Positions 49,350-58,217 of a stretch of 64,000 bases of DNA are shown here, in pieces. The translations under genes and the position numbers were made by a program. The DNA is taken from NCBI GenBank assembly GCA_035575715.1, contig DATLXN010000017.1:18847-82846 (forward strand), given 5' to 3'. The stretch's first letter is position 1. Each line of letters opens with the position of its first letter. The DNA comes from JACCSI01 sp035575715. GTDB taxonomy: Bacteria; Acidobacteriota; Vicinamibacteria; Vicinamibacterales; UBA2999. The notes beneath the pieces were generated by a model. That model made no database searches and was not told the DNA's origin. It was given only the letters and a program-made list of their open reading frames with translations.

Positions 49350-49576
49350 TGGACCGACTTCGTCGGTGGGACCCTTTGGGTAGGACCGCTCCGCGGTGGG
49401 ACCCTTCGGGTGGGACCACTTCGTGGTGGGACCCGCTGCGCGGGTGGAACCGACTTCGCCGCTCGGGAAGTCCCAAATCCATCCCACCCGAAGGGTCCCA
49501 CCACGCAGTGGTCCTACCCGCGAGGGTCCCACCGCGAAGTGGTCCCACCCGAAGGGTCCCACCGCGGAGCGGTCCC
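49350..49576. repeat. Array of 13 small palindromes between cdsA and dxr
   Basis: The units are GGG-ACC-arm-3 nt-arm-GGT. Forward palindromes with TTC-like centres are at 49353-49367, 49371-49381, 49385-49397, 49401-49411, 49415-49427, 49431-49445 and, imperfectly, 49449-49463. Inverted ones with GAA-like centres are at 49486-49496, 49500-49512, 49516-49527, 49531-49543, 49547-49557 and 49561-49573. Arms differ between units yet pair in all but two. The two halves together also form a large inverted repeat. The last unit touches the dxr start codon. Confidence 0.95.
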
Positions 49577-50767
49577 ATGAAACGCATCGCGATTCTCGGC
49601 TCGACCGGCTCGATCGGCACCAGCGCGCTGGCCGTCGTCGACGCACATCCATCCCGTCTTGAAGTGGTGGGTCTTGCTGCCGGTGCGAATGCCGATGTGT
49701 TCGCCGCTCAGATCGTGCGCTATCAACCGCGCATCGTGGCCATGGCCACCGGCCGGGCGCTCGATGAGGTCCGCGGGCAAGCCGCGCTGCCGTCGCTGTC
49801 GGGGACGGGCAGCGATGGACTGATTGCGGTCGCGACCCATCCCGACGTTGACCTGGTCCTGTGCGCCTCGTCAGGTACGGCGGCACTCGAAGCGGTACTG
49901 GCGGCGATCGATGCCGGCAAGACGATTGGTCTGGCCAACAAGGAAGTGCTGGTGATGGCCGGCGGGCTGGTGATGGACGCCGCCGCCCGCCGCGGCGTGC
50001 TCATCCTGCCTGTCGACAGCGAGCACAACGCGATTCATCAGTGCTTGCATGGGCGACAGCCGAACGAGATCCGTCGCTTGATCCTGACCGCGTCCGGCGG
50101 ACCATTTCGCGGCCGCACCGGCGCCAGTCTCCAAAGCGTCAGCGCGGCCGAGGCCCTCAAGCACCCGACCTGGCAGATGGGCCCGAAAATCACCATCGAT
50201 TCGGCGACGCTGATGAATAAGGGCCTCGAGGTGATTGAGGCGCACTGGTTGTTTGGTGCCTCACCAGCGCAAATCGACGTGGTCGTCCATCCACAATCGA
50301 TCGTGCATTCGATGGTGGAGTTCAGCGACGGGTCGCTGATCGCGCAGATGGGCAGGACCGATATGCGCTTGCCGATTCAGTACGCGTTCTCGTATCCGCA
50401 GCGCTGGACGTCGCCGGTGCCGGTGCTCGATCTCGCGCAGTTGCCGCCGCTCGAATTCCATGAGCCCGCGTGGGAGGACTTCCCGTGCCTCGGCTTGGCC
50501 TACCGCGCCCTCGAAGCGGAACGTAGTCTTCCGATCGTGCTCAACGCGGCCAACGAAGTCGCCGTGGCGTCTTTTCTAGAAGGGCGGCTCGGCTTCACCG
50601 CGATTGCCACCGTCATCAGTGAGGCGATGGACGCCCACGCACCATCGCCGACCGACACGCTCGACGCGGTTCGCCGCGTCGACGGCTGGGCTCGCGAGTA
50701 TGCGGCCGAGCTGGTCGCCAGCGAAGCGGGTTCGGCGACCCGCACAGTAAAATCGCTTAAGGGATAG
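49577..50767 (+). CDS. dxr: 1-deoxy-D-xylulose 5-phosphate reductoisomerase
   Basis: 396 residues from ATG 49577; the frame is open further upstream only through repeat sequence. RIAILGSTGSIGTSALAVV (NADPH site), GLANKEVLVMAGG, PVDSEHNAIHQCL, TASGGPFR and PKITIDSATLMNKGLEVIEA are standard. It is the second step of the MEP isoprenoid pathway, which feeds UppS. The only Shine-Dalgarno-like sequence, GGAG at 49566-49569, is part of the last palindromic repeat. Confidence 0.95.
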   Translation: MKRIAILGSTGSIGTSALAVVDAHPSRLEVVGLAAGANADVFAAQIVRYQPRIVAMATGRALDEVRGQAALPSLSGTGSDGLIAVATHPDVDLVLCASSGTAALEAVLAAIDAGKTIGLANKEVLVMAGGLVMDAAARRGVLILPVDSEHNAIHQCLHGRQPNEIRRLILTASGGPFRGRTGASLQSVSAAEALKHPTWQMGPKITIDSATLMNKGLEVIEAHWLFGASPAQIDVVVHPQSIVHSMVEFSDGSLIAQMGRTDMRLPIQYAFSYPQRWTSPVPVLDLAQLPPLEFHEPAWEDFPCLGLAYRALEAERSLPIVLNAANEVAVASFLEGRLGFTAIATVISEAMDAHAPSPTDTLDAVRRVDGWAREYAAELVASEAGSATRTVKSLKG

Positions 50768-50771
50768 CTCA

Positions 50772-52091
50772 TTGAACACGCTGCTCGCGTTTGGATTTGT
50801 CCTCGGTGTCCTTGTCTTTGTTCACGAACTCGGCCATTTCTTGATGGCGCGGTGGCATGGCGTCCGGGTCCTGACCTTCTCGCTGGGGTTCGGCCCGAAG
50901 CTACTCAAGGTCAAGCGTGGTGACACGGAATATGCGCTGAGTGCGATTCCGCTCGGCGGCTACGTCAAGATGGCCGGCGAAAACGCCGAAGATCAGCGCA
51001 CCGGCAGCCCTGACGAATTTCTCTCCAAGACCAAGTGGCAACGGTTCCAGATTCTGATCATGGGCCCGGTGATGAATCTGGCCCTCGCGGTCATCCTGAT
51101 GGCGGTTGTGCTGATGCAGGGTCTGGAGATTCCGTCGTTCCAGTACAAGCCGGTGGATGTCGGCCGCGTCGAAACCGGATCCGCGGGCGAGCGCGCAGGA
51201 ATTCAACCTGGCGACCGGATCACTCACGTCAACAACGAGGCGGTAGCGAGTTGGGATCGTTTCGGTCTGATGATCGGGACCAAGGCCGACCGCGACGTCC
51301 AGTTAACTGTCGTGCGCGATGGCCGGGACCAGGCGATCACCGTCCGCCCAACCAGCATGGGCCGTTTCGAAGTCGGCGACATCGGCGTGCTGCCGGATGT
51401 CTACCCGTCGGTGTCCCAGGTGGTGAGTGGCGGACCGGCAGAGAAAGCCGGCCTCAAGACCGGCGACGTGATGCTGGCGATTAACAACCAACGCGTCGTG
51501 TTTTCGCGTGACGTGATCGAGATCATTTCGAAGAACCCGAACAAGCCCATCGACATGCGCGTGCGGCGTGACGGGCAAGAGCAGACGGTCACCGTGACGC
51601 CGAACATGGAAGGCGAGGTCGGGCGTATCGGCATCGGCATCGCCACACAAACGACGACCCTCAAACCGGGTTTGCTCGAAGCGCTGACCCTCAGTGTGCA
51701 GCGCAATATCGAGTTCTCGGGCCTGATCCTGAAGACCTTGTGGGGGCTGGTCGTCGGGCAGACGTCGCCCAAGCAGCTGATGGGGCCTGTGGGTATAGCT
51801 CAGTTGTCCGGCGAATCGGCCGAGGCGGGCTGGGTCGCGCTGTTCGCATTGATGGCGTCGATCAGTCTCAACCTTGGTTTGCTCAACCTCATGCCTGTGC
51901 CGATTCTTGATGGCGGGCACATCCTGATCCTGGGGCTCGAAGCGGTCGCGCGTCGCGACTTCAGTAACCAGGTCAAGGAAAAGATGTTTCTCGTTGGTTT
52001 CGTGTTGCTGATGGCTCTCATGGTCACCGTGATTTACAACGACCTCACGCGGATCAGCTGGCTTGAGCGCCTCATGCCTTGGCGCAACTAG
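50772..52091 (+). CDS. rseP: RIP metalloprotease RseP (site-2 protease)
   Basis: 439 residues. The start is TTG 50772, 4 bases after dxr. The zinc motif is VFVHELGHFLMAR (HExxH) in the first helix. Two PDZ domains follow (from about 120 and about 205), and the third zinc ligand is in NLMPVPILDGGHILIL. It cleaves anti-sigma factors in the membrane during envelope stress. A TTG start and tight spacing suggest coupling to dxr. Confidence 0.94.
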   Translation: MNTLLAFGFVLGVLVFVHELGHFLMARWHGVRVLTFSLGFGPKLLKVKRGDTEYALSAIPLGGYVKMAGENAEDQRTGSPDEFLSKTKWQRFQILIMGPVMNLALAVILMAVVLMQGLEIPSFQYKPVDVGRVETGSAGERAGIQPGDRITHVNNEAVASWDRFGLMIGTKADRDVQLTVVRDGRDQAITVRPTSMGRFEVGDIGVLPDVYPSVSQVVSGGPAEKAGLKTGDVMLAINNQRVVFSRDVIEIISKNPNKPIDMRVRRDGQEQTVTVTPNMEGEVGRIGIGIATQTTTLKPGLLEALTLSVQRNIEFSGLILKTLWGLVVGQTSPKQLMGPVGIAQLSGESAEAGWVALFALMASISLNLGLLNLMPVPILDGGHILILGLEAVARRDFSNQVKEKMFLVGFVLLMALMVTVIYNDLTRISWLERLMPWRN

Positions 52092-52184
52092 AGTGCAGCG
52101 CCTCCCGGATCGCTCCTTGCACTATGTTCCTCTGCTGAGCGGTCGTGTTGACCGCCAGCTAGACAATTAGCAAGGAGACATCAC

Positions 52185-53168
52185 ATGCCCCGCAGTATTC
52201 AGCAGCTGTTCGTGGCCGTCGCGGCGGTCGCCGTTCTGGCGGGTCCCGCCGCTGCGCAAGACATGACCACCAGCGATGTGCAACGGCTCGAACAGAGCAT
52301 CGATCAGGTTGCCGCCGATATCGTCAAACTGCGTCGCACCGACCGCAGTGGCGCCCGCACCATGCAGGCCGAGCTTCTCGAGATCGACGAAGAAATCACC
52401 TATCTCAAAGTCAAGTTGCGTCGCGAGCGCATGGTGTCGCGTGCCGACTACATGGACGTGCGTGATCGCCTCGAAAACCTGCGCGCCCGCGCAACCGGTA
52501 ACGACACCTACAACAGTGCCTACGGTAACGGCAATCGCACCGGCACCGGCAATCGCACCGGCAGCGGCAATCGCCCCGGCACCGGCGCTGGTACTCGCGG
52601 CAATGACTATCCGAATAATCGCGGCAACGACTATCCGAACACGAATACCGCGACCGCGTCAGGCACCGTGCCGTCCGGCACTGAACTCGACGTGCGGCTC
52701 GAAACCGCGCTGAATTCCGACACCAACGTCGTCGAAGATCGCTTCGAGGCGACTACCGTTGTTGATCTGCGTGAGAACGGCCGCATTGTGGTCCCAGCCG
52801 GGTCCCGCGTGCGCGGCGTCGTCACCGCGGTGCGAGATGCCGGACGAGTCGAACGCAAAGGCAGCCTCGATCTGAGCTTCGATCAGATCACCATCAACGG
52901 CCGTAACTATCCGATTCGCGGCACGGTGACCCAGGCCCTCGAAGCCGGCGGGTACAAAGAGGATGCCGGCAAGATCGGCACCGGCGCCGCAGTGGGCGGC
53001 ATGATCGGCGGCATTCTCGGCGGCTTGAAGGGTGCGATCGCCGGCATCTTGATCGGCGGCGGTGGCGTGGTTGCCGCAACCGAGGGTCAGAACGTCGAGA
53101 TCCCGGTCGGGACCGTGTTGCGCATGCGGTTGGACCAGGCGCTCGCAGTTAATACGACGCGGCGCTAG
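52185..53168 (+). CDS. Secreted protein with helical N-terminal part, Gly/Asn linker and beta-rich glycine-zipper C-terminus
   Basis: 327 residues, ATG with AAGGAG upstream. The signal peptide ends in GPAAAQ. Residues 25-105 are helical (QRLEQSIDQVAADIVKLRR). A linker of GNGNRTGTGNRTGSGNRPGT and two RGNDYPN units follows. The C-terminal part has ELDVRLETALNSDTNVVEDR and VVPAGSRVRGVVTAVRDAGR, a fold-type also met in VirB10/TrbI-like barrels. It also has a glycine zipper (GTGAAVGGMIGGILGGLKGA). No function is assigned; a cell-envelope role is likely. Confidence 0.75.
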   Translation: MPRSIQQLFVAVAAVAVLAGPAAAQDMTTSDVQRLEQSIDQVAADIVKLRRTDRSGARTMQAELLEIDEEITYLKVKLRRERMVSRADYMDVRDRLENLRARATGNDTYNSAYGNGNRTGTGNRTGSGNRPGTGAGTRGNDYPNNRGNDYPNTNTATASGTVPSGTELDVRLETALNSDTNVVEDRFEATTVVDLRENGRIVVPAGSRVRGVVTAVRDAGRVERKGSLDLSFDQITINGRNYPIRGTVTQALEAGGYKEDAGKIGTGAAVGGMIGGILGGLKGAIAGILIGGGGVVAATEGQNVEIPVGTVLRMRLDQALAVNTTRR

Positions 53169-53180
53169 TTTTCAGACGGA

Positions 53181-53218
53181 AAAAAGGGTGAGGTCACAGA
53201 CTTCACCCTTTTTCTTTT
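53181..53218. terminator. Bidirectional intrinsic terminator
   Basis: An 11-base stem, AAAAAGGGTGA (53181-53191) with TCACCCTTTTT (53203-53213), is A-rich on one side and T-rich on the other. It sits between the convergent envelope-protein gene and hemL and can end both transcripts. Confidence 0.85.
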
Positions 53219-53219
53219 C

Positions 53220-54560
53220 CTACCGAACTGACAGCTTTTTCTGGCTTCGTGCGACGAGTGCCATTGCGGCGCGTGCCGCATCAATCGTCTTTTCGATATC
53301 GCGTTTGGTGTGCGCTCCTGAAATAAACCATGCCTCGTATTGTGACGGCGGCAGGTAGACACCTTGATCCAGCATCCCGCGAAAAAAGACGCCAAATGCG
53401 GTCGTGTCGGACGTTGTCGCGGTCTGAAAGTTAGAGACGCGCTGGGAAGTGAAGAACGGTGTAATCATCGAGCCGAGGGCATTCACCTGCAGGGCTACCC
53501 CTGCATCGCGGGCTGCGTCGGCTAAGCCGCCAGCCAGGTGGTGGCCCATCGCGCTCAGATGTTTGTAGAGTCGCGGCGTTAATCGCTTCAACGACCACAA
53601 GCCGGCCGTCATCGCCAACGGATTTCCCGAGAGCGTTCCCGCCTGGTAGACCGGCCCGGCCGGCGAGACACGATCCATCACGTCTGCGCGCCCGCCGTAA
53701 GCCGCGACCGGTAGGCCGCCGCCGATAATCTTACCGAGGCAGGTCAAGTCCGGCTTCACGTCATACAGCGCCTGCGCACCACCGGCAGACAGACGGAAGC
53801 CGGTCATCACTTCATCAAAAATCAGCAGGATGCCTTCACGGTCGCAGATTGTTCGCAGGCCCTGCAGAAATCCGGGCTGCGGCAGCACCACGCCCATGTT
53901 GCCGGCCACTGGTTCGACGATGAGGGCCGCAATGTGCCTGGGATTCGCGCGAACCAGCGTGTCGATCGACGCCAGGTCATTGAAGGTTGCCAACAACGTA
54001 TCCGCAACGGCGCCGGCAGGGACGCCAGGACTGGTCGGCGTGCCAAAGGTCAGTGCGCCCGAGCCGGCCTGCACCAGGAAGGCGTCGGCGTGACCGTGGT
54101 AACAGCCTTCGAACTTGACGATCTTGTCGCGCCCGGTTGCGCCGCGCGCCACTCGCGCCGCGCTCATCGTGGCTTCTGTTCCTGAACTGACGAAGCGGAC
54201 GCGCTCCATCGAAGGGACGAGGTCGCGCACCAACTCGGCGAGTTCTACTTCGAGCGGGCTGGGTGCGCCGAAACTGGTCCCGGCCTTCGCCTGGCGGGCA
54301 AGCGCGGTGGTCAAGCCACTCGGCGCATGACCGTGGATCATCGGTCCCCACGAGCCGACGTAGTCAATGTAGGTGTGGCCATCGATGTCGCTGATGTGGG
54401 CGCCCGATGCCTTGGCTATAAACAGCGGGGAACCGCCAACCGCCTTGAATGCGCGGACTGGCGAATTGACGCCGCCGGGGAGCACCTTGACCGCACGGGC
54501 GAACAATTTTGATGATTTTGGTGTTTTCACGTTGGTCGGTGGTCGAGAGTGGGTCGGCAT
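53220..54560 (-). CDS. hemL: Glutamate-1-semialdehyde 2,1-aminomutase
   Basis: 446 residues from ATG 54560 (a TTG at 54566 and GTG at 54530 are other candidates). The first ten codons overlap a heptamer stretch, so GTG 54530 (MKTPKSSKLF) may be the ancestral start. The PLP lysine lies in LGKIIGGGLPVAAYGG, and LPGGVNSPVRAF and VGSWGPMIHGHAP are conserved. It makes 5-aminolevulinate from the HemA product. It is the last gene of the heme block, 16 bases after hemB. Confidence 0.95.
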   Translation of the reverse strand: MPTHSRPPTNVKTPKSSKLFARAVKVLPGGVNSPVRAFKAVGGSPLFIAKASGAHISDIDGHTYIDYVGSWGPMIHGHAPSGLTTALARQAKAGTSFGAPSPLEVELAELVRDLVPSMERVRFVSSGTEATMSAARVARGATGRDKIVKFEGCYHGHADAFLVQAGSGALTFGTPTSPGVPAGAVADTLLATFNDLASIDTLVRANPRHIAALIVEPVAGNMGVVLPQPGFLQGLRTICDREGILLIFDEVMTGFRLSAGGAQALYDVKPDLTCLGKIIGGGLPVAAYGGRADVMDRVSPAGPVYQAGTLSGNPLAMTAGLWSLKRLTPRLYKHLSAMGHHLAGGLADAARDAGVALQVNALGSMITPFFTSQRVSNFQTATTSDTTAFGVFFRGMLDQGVYLPPSQYEAWFISGAHTKRDIEKTIDAARAAMALVARSQKKLSVR

Positions 54561-54576
54561 TCGCAAGCGCTGGCGG

Positions 54577-55569
54577 CTACAGGGTCTTGCGCAGTGCCCG
54601 CGCCGCGTCGCGGGCGAAATAGGTGATCACGATGTCGGCGCCGGCCCGACGAATCGACGTCAAGGATTCGAGCATGGCGCGCTCTTCTTCGATCCAGCCA
54701 TTCCGCGCAGCGGCTTTGATCATCGCGTATTCACCACTGACTTGATACGCGGCGGTCGGGTAGTCGAAACGCTCTTTGACCCGCCAAATGATGTCGAGAT
54801 AGGGCATCGCCGGCTTGACCATGACGATGTCCGCGCCTTCGGCGATGTCCTGTGCCACTTCGCGCAGCGCTTCGCTGGCGTTGGCGGGATCCATTTGATG
54901 GCTGCGGCGGTCGCCAAATTGCGGCGCCGAATCAGCGGCTTCGCGAAACGGTCCGTAGAAGCCCGAACAATACTTCGCGGCGTAGGCCATGATCGTGACC
55001 TGGTCGAACCCTTCCGCGTCGAGCGCTTGACGGATCGCGCCGACGCGGCCGTCCATCATGTCCGACGGCGCGACGATGTGCGCGCCCGCGGCTGCGTGCG
55101 ACACCGCCGCACGCACCAACTGCTCCACGGTTGGGTCATTGGCGATGTCACCGTCGACAACGATGCCGCAGTGGCCGTGCGAAGTGTATTCGCACAAGCA
55201 CACGTCAGTGATGACGACGATGTCGGGGACTGCTTCACGAATGGCGCGCGTTGCTGAATGGACCGGTCCATTGGTGTCGAACGCCGCGGTCCCGGTCTCG
55301 TCCTTGTCGTTCGGCAGCCCGAACAGCAGCACGCCAGGGACGCCGTCGGCCCACGCGCCAGCAGCCTCTTTGACCGCTTCGTCGACTGACAACTGGTAGA
55401 CACCAGGCATCGAAGACACTTCGCGCCGCACCTGACGTCCTTCACAGACAAAGAGCGGCAGGATGAATTGATCGGCGGCGAGCCGGGTCTCGCGCACCAG
55501 CGAACGGAGCGCGGGAGTGCGACGGAGACGACGTAACCGGACCACAGATGTTGAGGAATGCAGACCCAC
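54577..55569 (-). CDS. hemB: Delta-aminolevulinic acid dehydratase (porphobilinogen synthase)
   Basis: 330 residues. Zinc-site Cys are in DVCLCEYTSHGHCG, and the two active-site Lys are in MAYAAKYCSGFYGPF and MVKPAMPYLD. This is the zinc-dependent type. It joins two aminolevulinates into porphobilinogen. The spacer from the CobA-HemD stop is 45 bases and contains AGTGCTA-type repeats. Confidence 0.95.
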   Translation of the reverse strand: MGLHSSTSVVRLRRLRRTPALRSLVRETRLAADQFILPLFVCEGRQVRREVSSMPGVYQLSVDEAVKEAAGAWADGVPGVLLFGLPNDKDETGTAAFDTNGPVHSATRAIREAVPDIVVITDVCLCEYTSHGHCGIVVDGDIANDPTVEQLVRAAVSHAAAGAHIVAPSDMMDGRVGAIRQALDAEGFDQVTIMAYAAKYCSGFYGPFREAADSAPQFGDRRSHQMDPANASEALREVAQDIAEGADIVMVKPAMPYLDIIWRVKERFDYPTAAYQVSGEYAMIKAAARNGWIEEERAMLESLTSIRRAGADIVITYFARDAARALRKTL

Positions 55570-55591
55570 AGGTTACACAGATTACACGGAT

Positions 55592-55634
55592 ACGGCAGAA
55601 GTGCTAGGTGCTTGTCACTTAGCACTCAGCACTT
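55592..55634. repeat. Inverted heptamer repeats (AGTGCTA / TAGCACT)
   Basis: AGTGCTAGGTGCTT on the left and TTAGCACTCAGCACTT on the right form a small hairpin between hemB and cobA/hemD. The right half encodes the last codons and stop of the fusion gene. Confidence 0.8.
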
Positions 55635-57150
55635 TAAAGTGCGCGACCAGTGCGTCGACCAGCGCCGGAATCGTCGATGTCGTCGGCGTGATTTGCGGCG
55701 TGATGCCGTAGCGCATTGCGGCATCGGCCGTCACCGGGCCGATCGTCGCGACCACGGTGTGGCCCAGCAGGTCGATGGCTTGATCAGCGCCGTAGATCGA
55801 CACGAAGGCGCGTATTGCGGACGCGCTCGAAAAGGTGACTGCGTCGATCTGCCGCTCGAGCAACTGCCGGTAGATGCCGAGGTGGGCATCACTCTCGTTG
55901 GTCACGGTGCGGTAGGCCACGACCTCGTTGACTTCGGCGCCGGCGGCACGCAGTTCTTCCGGCAACGTATCGCGCGCAATATCGGCCTTGGCGAACAGCA
56001 CCCGTTTGCCTCTCATCGAGCCGTTCGCCTTGAGCGCGGCGACCACGCCGTCGGCGCTGTGGTCATCGGGAATCAGATCGACTTTAAGACCAAAACGGGT
56101 CAGCCGTGCCGCGGTGCCCGGTCCGACCGCGCACAACTTCGCGTCGGCCAGCGCCCGCACATCACGCGGACCCACCAACAGGCGGTCCATGAACGCGGAG
56201 GCGCCGTTGGCACTGGTAAACACGATCCAGTCGTAACTGCTGGCGTTCTCACAGGCCTGGTCGAGTGGGGCGTAGTCGTCGGGCGGCACGATGTTGATCA
56301 GAGGTGCTTCGATCGCTTCCGCACCGTGCGCTTCGAGCAAGTCGACGATTTCACCCGATTGTTCGCGCGAACGCGTCACCAGTACCCGCCGGCCGAATAG
56401 CGGACGCGTATCGAACCACTGCAAATGCTCACGCAGTCCGACGACATTGCCGACGATCAGGAGCGCCGGCCCCGACGGTTTGCGTTCGCGGAAGCGATCG
56501 GCCAGTTCCTGCAACGTACCGGCGATGGTTTGCTGGCGCAACTGTGTGCCGTGGATCACGATGGCCGCCGATTCATCTGGCGGTCGGCCATGGGCGATCA
56601 ACGCGTCGATCATTTCGGTCAATTGCCGCGGCCCGGCGTAGGACACGATCGTGCCGTCGAGCGCGGACAGCGCGGTCCAATCAACCTTGAGCGTCTCGCG
56701 GCCTTCGTCTTCGTAACCGCGCACGAAGGTGAGCGTGTCGCCACCGCCGGGATAGGTGATCGGAATGCCGGCATAGGCCGGCACGCCAATGCCGGCCGGG
56801 ACACCGGGGATGACTTCGAACGGAATCCCCTGCTCGTGCAGGAACAGTGCCTCGACGCCCGCCTGGTCGAAGACGAACGGATCGCCCCACTTCAATCGCG
56901 CGACGAGTTTGCCTTCGCGCGCCTTCTCGGCGAGCAGATAACAGATTGCTTCCTGGTCGAACCGTTCGGGCGCCGCACTGCCGACGTCGATGCGTTCGGC
57001 ATCGGGCGGCGCGTACTGCAACAACCGCGGGTGCACCAGGTGGTCGTAAATGACGACGTCGGCTTGCTGCAGGCAACGCAGCCCGCGCGCACTAATCAGG
57101 TCCGGTGCGCCCGGGCCCGCGCCGACCAGGTAAACGATCCGTCGCAACAC
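55615..57150 (-). CDS. cobA-hemD: Fused uroporphyrinogen-III C-methyltransferase / uroporphyrinogen-III synthase (CobA-HemD)
   Basis: 511 residues from GTG 57150. Residues 1-245 are the SUMT (CobA) half, with VYLVGAGPGAPDLISARG, LKWGDPFVFDQAGVEA and VIPGVPAGIGVPAYAGIP. Residues 255-505 are HemD, with RVLVTRSREQSGEIVDLLEA, IVFTSANGASAFMDRL and VTFSSASAIRAFVSIYG. One half closes the tetrapyrrole ring; the other methylates it toward siroheme or cobalamin. The fusion is common in Firmicutes and several other phyla. The last residues (KVLSAK) are repeat-encoded. Confidence 0.93.
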   Translation of the reverse strand: MLRRIVYLVGAGPGAPDLISARGLRCLQQADVVIYDHLVHPRLLQYAPPDAERIDVGSAAPERFDQEAICYLLAEKAREGKLVARLKWGDPFVFDQAGVEALFLHEQGIPFEVIPGVPAGIGVPAYAGIPITYPGGGDTLTFVRGYEDEGRETLKVDWTALSALDGTIVSYAGPRQLTEMIDALIAHGRPPDESAAIVIHGTQLRQQTIAGTLQELADRFRERKPSGPALLIVGNVVGLREHLQWFDTRPLFGRRVLVTRSREQSGEIVDLLEAHGAEAIEAPLINIVPPDDYAPLDQACENASSYDWIVFTSANGASAFMDRLLVGPRDVRALADAKLCAVGPGTAARLTRFGLKVDLIPDDHSADGVVAALKANGSMRGKRVLFAKADIARDTLPEELRAAGAEVNEVVAYRTVTNESDAHLGIYRQLLERQIDAVTFSSASAIRAFVSIYGADQAIDLLGHTVVATIGPVTADAAMRYGITPQITPTTSTIPALVDALVAHFKVLSAK

Positions 57151-57159
57151 CGGGTGATT

Positions 57160-57206
57160 GTATCTGGTGATCTGATGATCTGAAGATCTGGTGATCTCGC
57201 GATCTG
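57160..57206. repeat. Degenerate GATCTGGT repeats
   Basis: Five or six 7-8 base units of GATCTGGT/GATCTGAT lie in the 89-base spacer between hemC and the CobA-HemD gene. Confidence 0.75.
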
Positions 57207-57239
57207 GGCTCTGAGTTCCACCCCACGCGGTGCTGGTAT

Positions 57240-58217
57240 TCAGCGTTCTGTCGGCGGGCGATCCAATATTTCCGCCGCGCCTTTTTTCAGCAGCAGCGCG
57301 GCCAACTTGTCTCCGGCCGCCGCTGCGCCGCCACGATTGCCGTGCACCGTGGCACGAATGATCCGTCGGCCATCGAGTGACGCGACCAGGCCGGCGACGT
57401 CGAGTGCGCTGCCATCGAGTGTGGCCAATACGCCGAGGGGCATTTGACAGCCGCCGCCCAGCGCGGCGACCACCGCGCGTTCAGCCGTCAGCATTGTCAA
57501 GGCATCGGGATCGCAGATGCGGGCGACCGCGTCCCTGATGGTCGGTGTGCCGCCGCTGGCGACCTCGATCGCGACGATGCCCTGGCCCGGCGCGGGCAAG
57601 CAGACGTCAGTGGGGATGAGCGCCGAGATGCGGGCAGCCAGACCCAGGCGCTTGAGGCCGGCAGCAGCCAGCACTAAAGCGTCGCATTCGCCGGCGTCGA
57701 GTTTGCGCAGACGCGTGTCGACGTTGCCGCGGATCGCGGCGAACGTGGCTCCAGGAAACTGCGCTCGTAATTCCGCAACACGGCGCACGCTGCTGGTGCC
57801 GATGCGCGGCGTAGGGCCGAGCGCTCTGGCGCTGGTCTTGAAATCGGCGGGCGCGGCGGGGGCCGGGAGGATCAGGGCGTCACGCGGATCCTCACGTTCG
57901 AGCGTTGCGGCGAGTGTCAGACCGTCGGGCAGATGTGCGGCGAGATCCTTGCTGCTGTGCACGGCCAGGTCGACGCGTCCCTCGAGGAGCGCATCTTCGA
58001 TCTCCTTGACGAACAGTCGCTTGACGTTGGTGGTTGGCTCGGATGACTCCGCGACGGCGGACCCTTCATCGCCGGAAGTGCGGATGACCACGATCTCGCA
58101 GGCCGGACCGCCGGCTTCGGCGATCAGGCGGGCCACCGTCTGCGCCTGCCACAGGGCGAGCGCGCTGCCGCGCGTGCCGATTTTCACCGGCGTGACGCGC
58201 TCATCGGTCGCCCGCAC
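57240..58217 (-). CDS. hemC: Porphobilinogen deaminase (hydroxymethylbilane synthase)
   Basis: 325 residues from GTG 58217; GTG 58187 (MKIGTRGSALALWQ) is also a credible start. IGTRGSALALWQAQTVA, HSSKDLAAHLPDGL and the dipyrromethane-Cys region (AVVAALGGGCQMPLG) are present. It links four porphobilinogens into hydroxymethylbilane. It overlaps the hemA end by 17 bases if the longer start is used. Confidence 0.94.
   Translation of the reverse strand: MRATDERVTPVKIGTRGSALALWQAQTVARLIAEAGGPACEIVVIRTSGDEGSAVAESSEPTTNVKRLFVKEIEDALLEGRVDLAVHSSKDLAAHLPDGLTLAATLEREDPRDALILPAPAAPADFKTSARALGPTPRIGTSSVRRVAELRAQFPGATFAAIRGNVDTRLRKLDAGECDALVLAAAGLKRLGLAARISALIPTDVCLPAPGQGIVAIEVASGGTPTIRDAVARICDPDALTMLTAERAVVAALGGGCQMPLGVLATLDGSALDVAGLVASLDGRRIIRATVHGNRGGAAAAGDKLAALLLKKGAAEILDRPPTER

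Noticed and set aside
49350..49576. Ordinary intrinsic terminator or REP element between cdsA and dxr
   Set aside because: Thirteen hairpins with unlike arms and no T-run do not fit a terminator, and no RayT transposase or GTAG-type motif of REP elements is seen.
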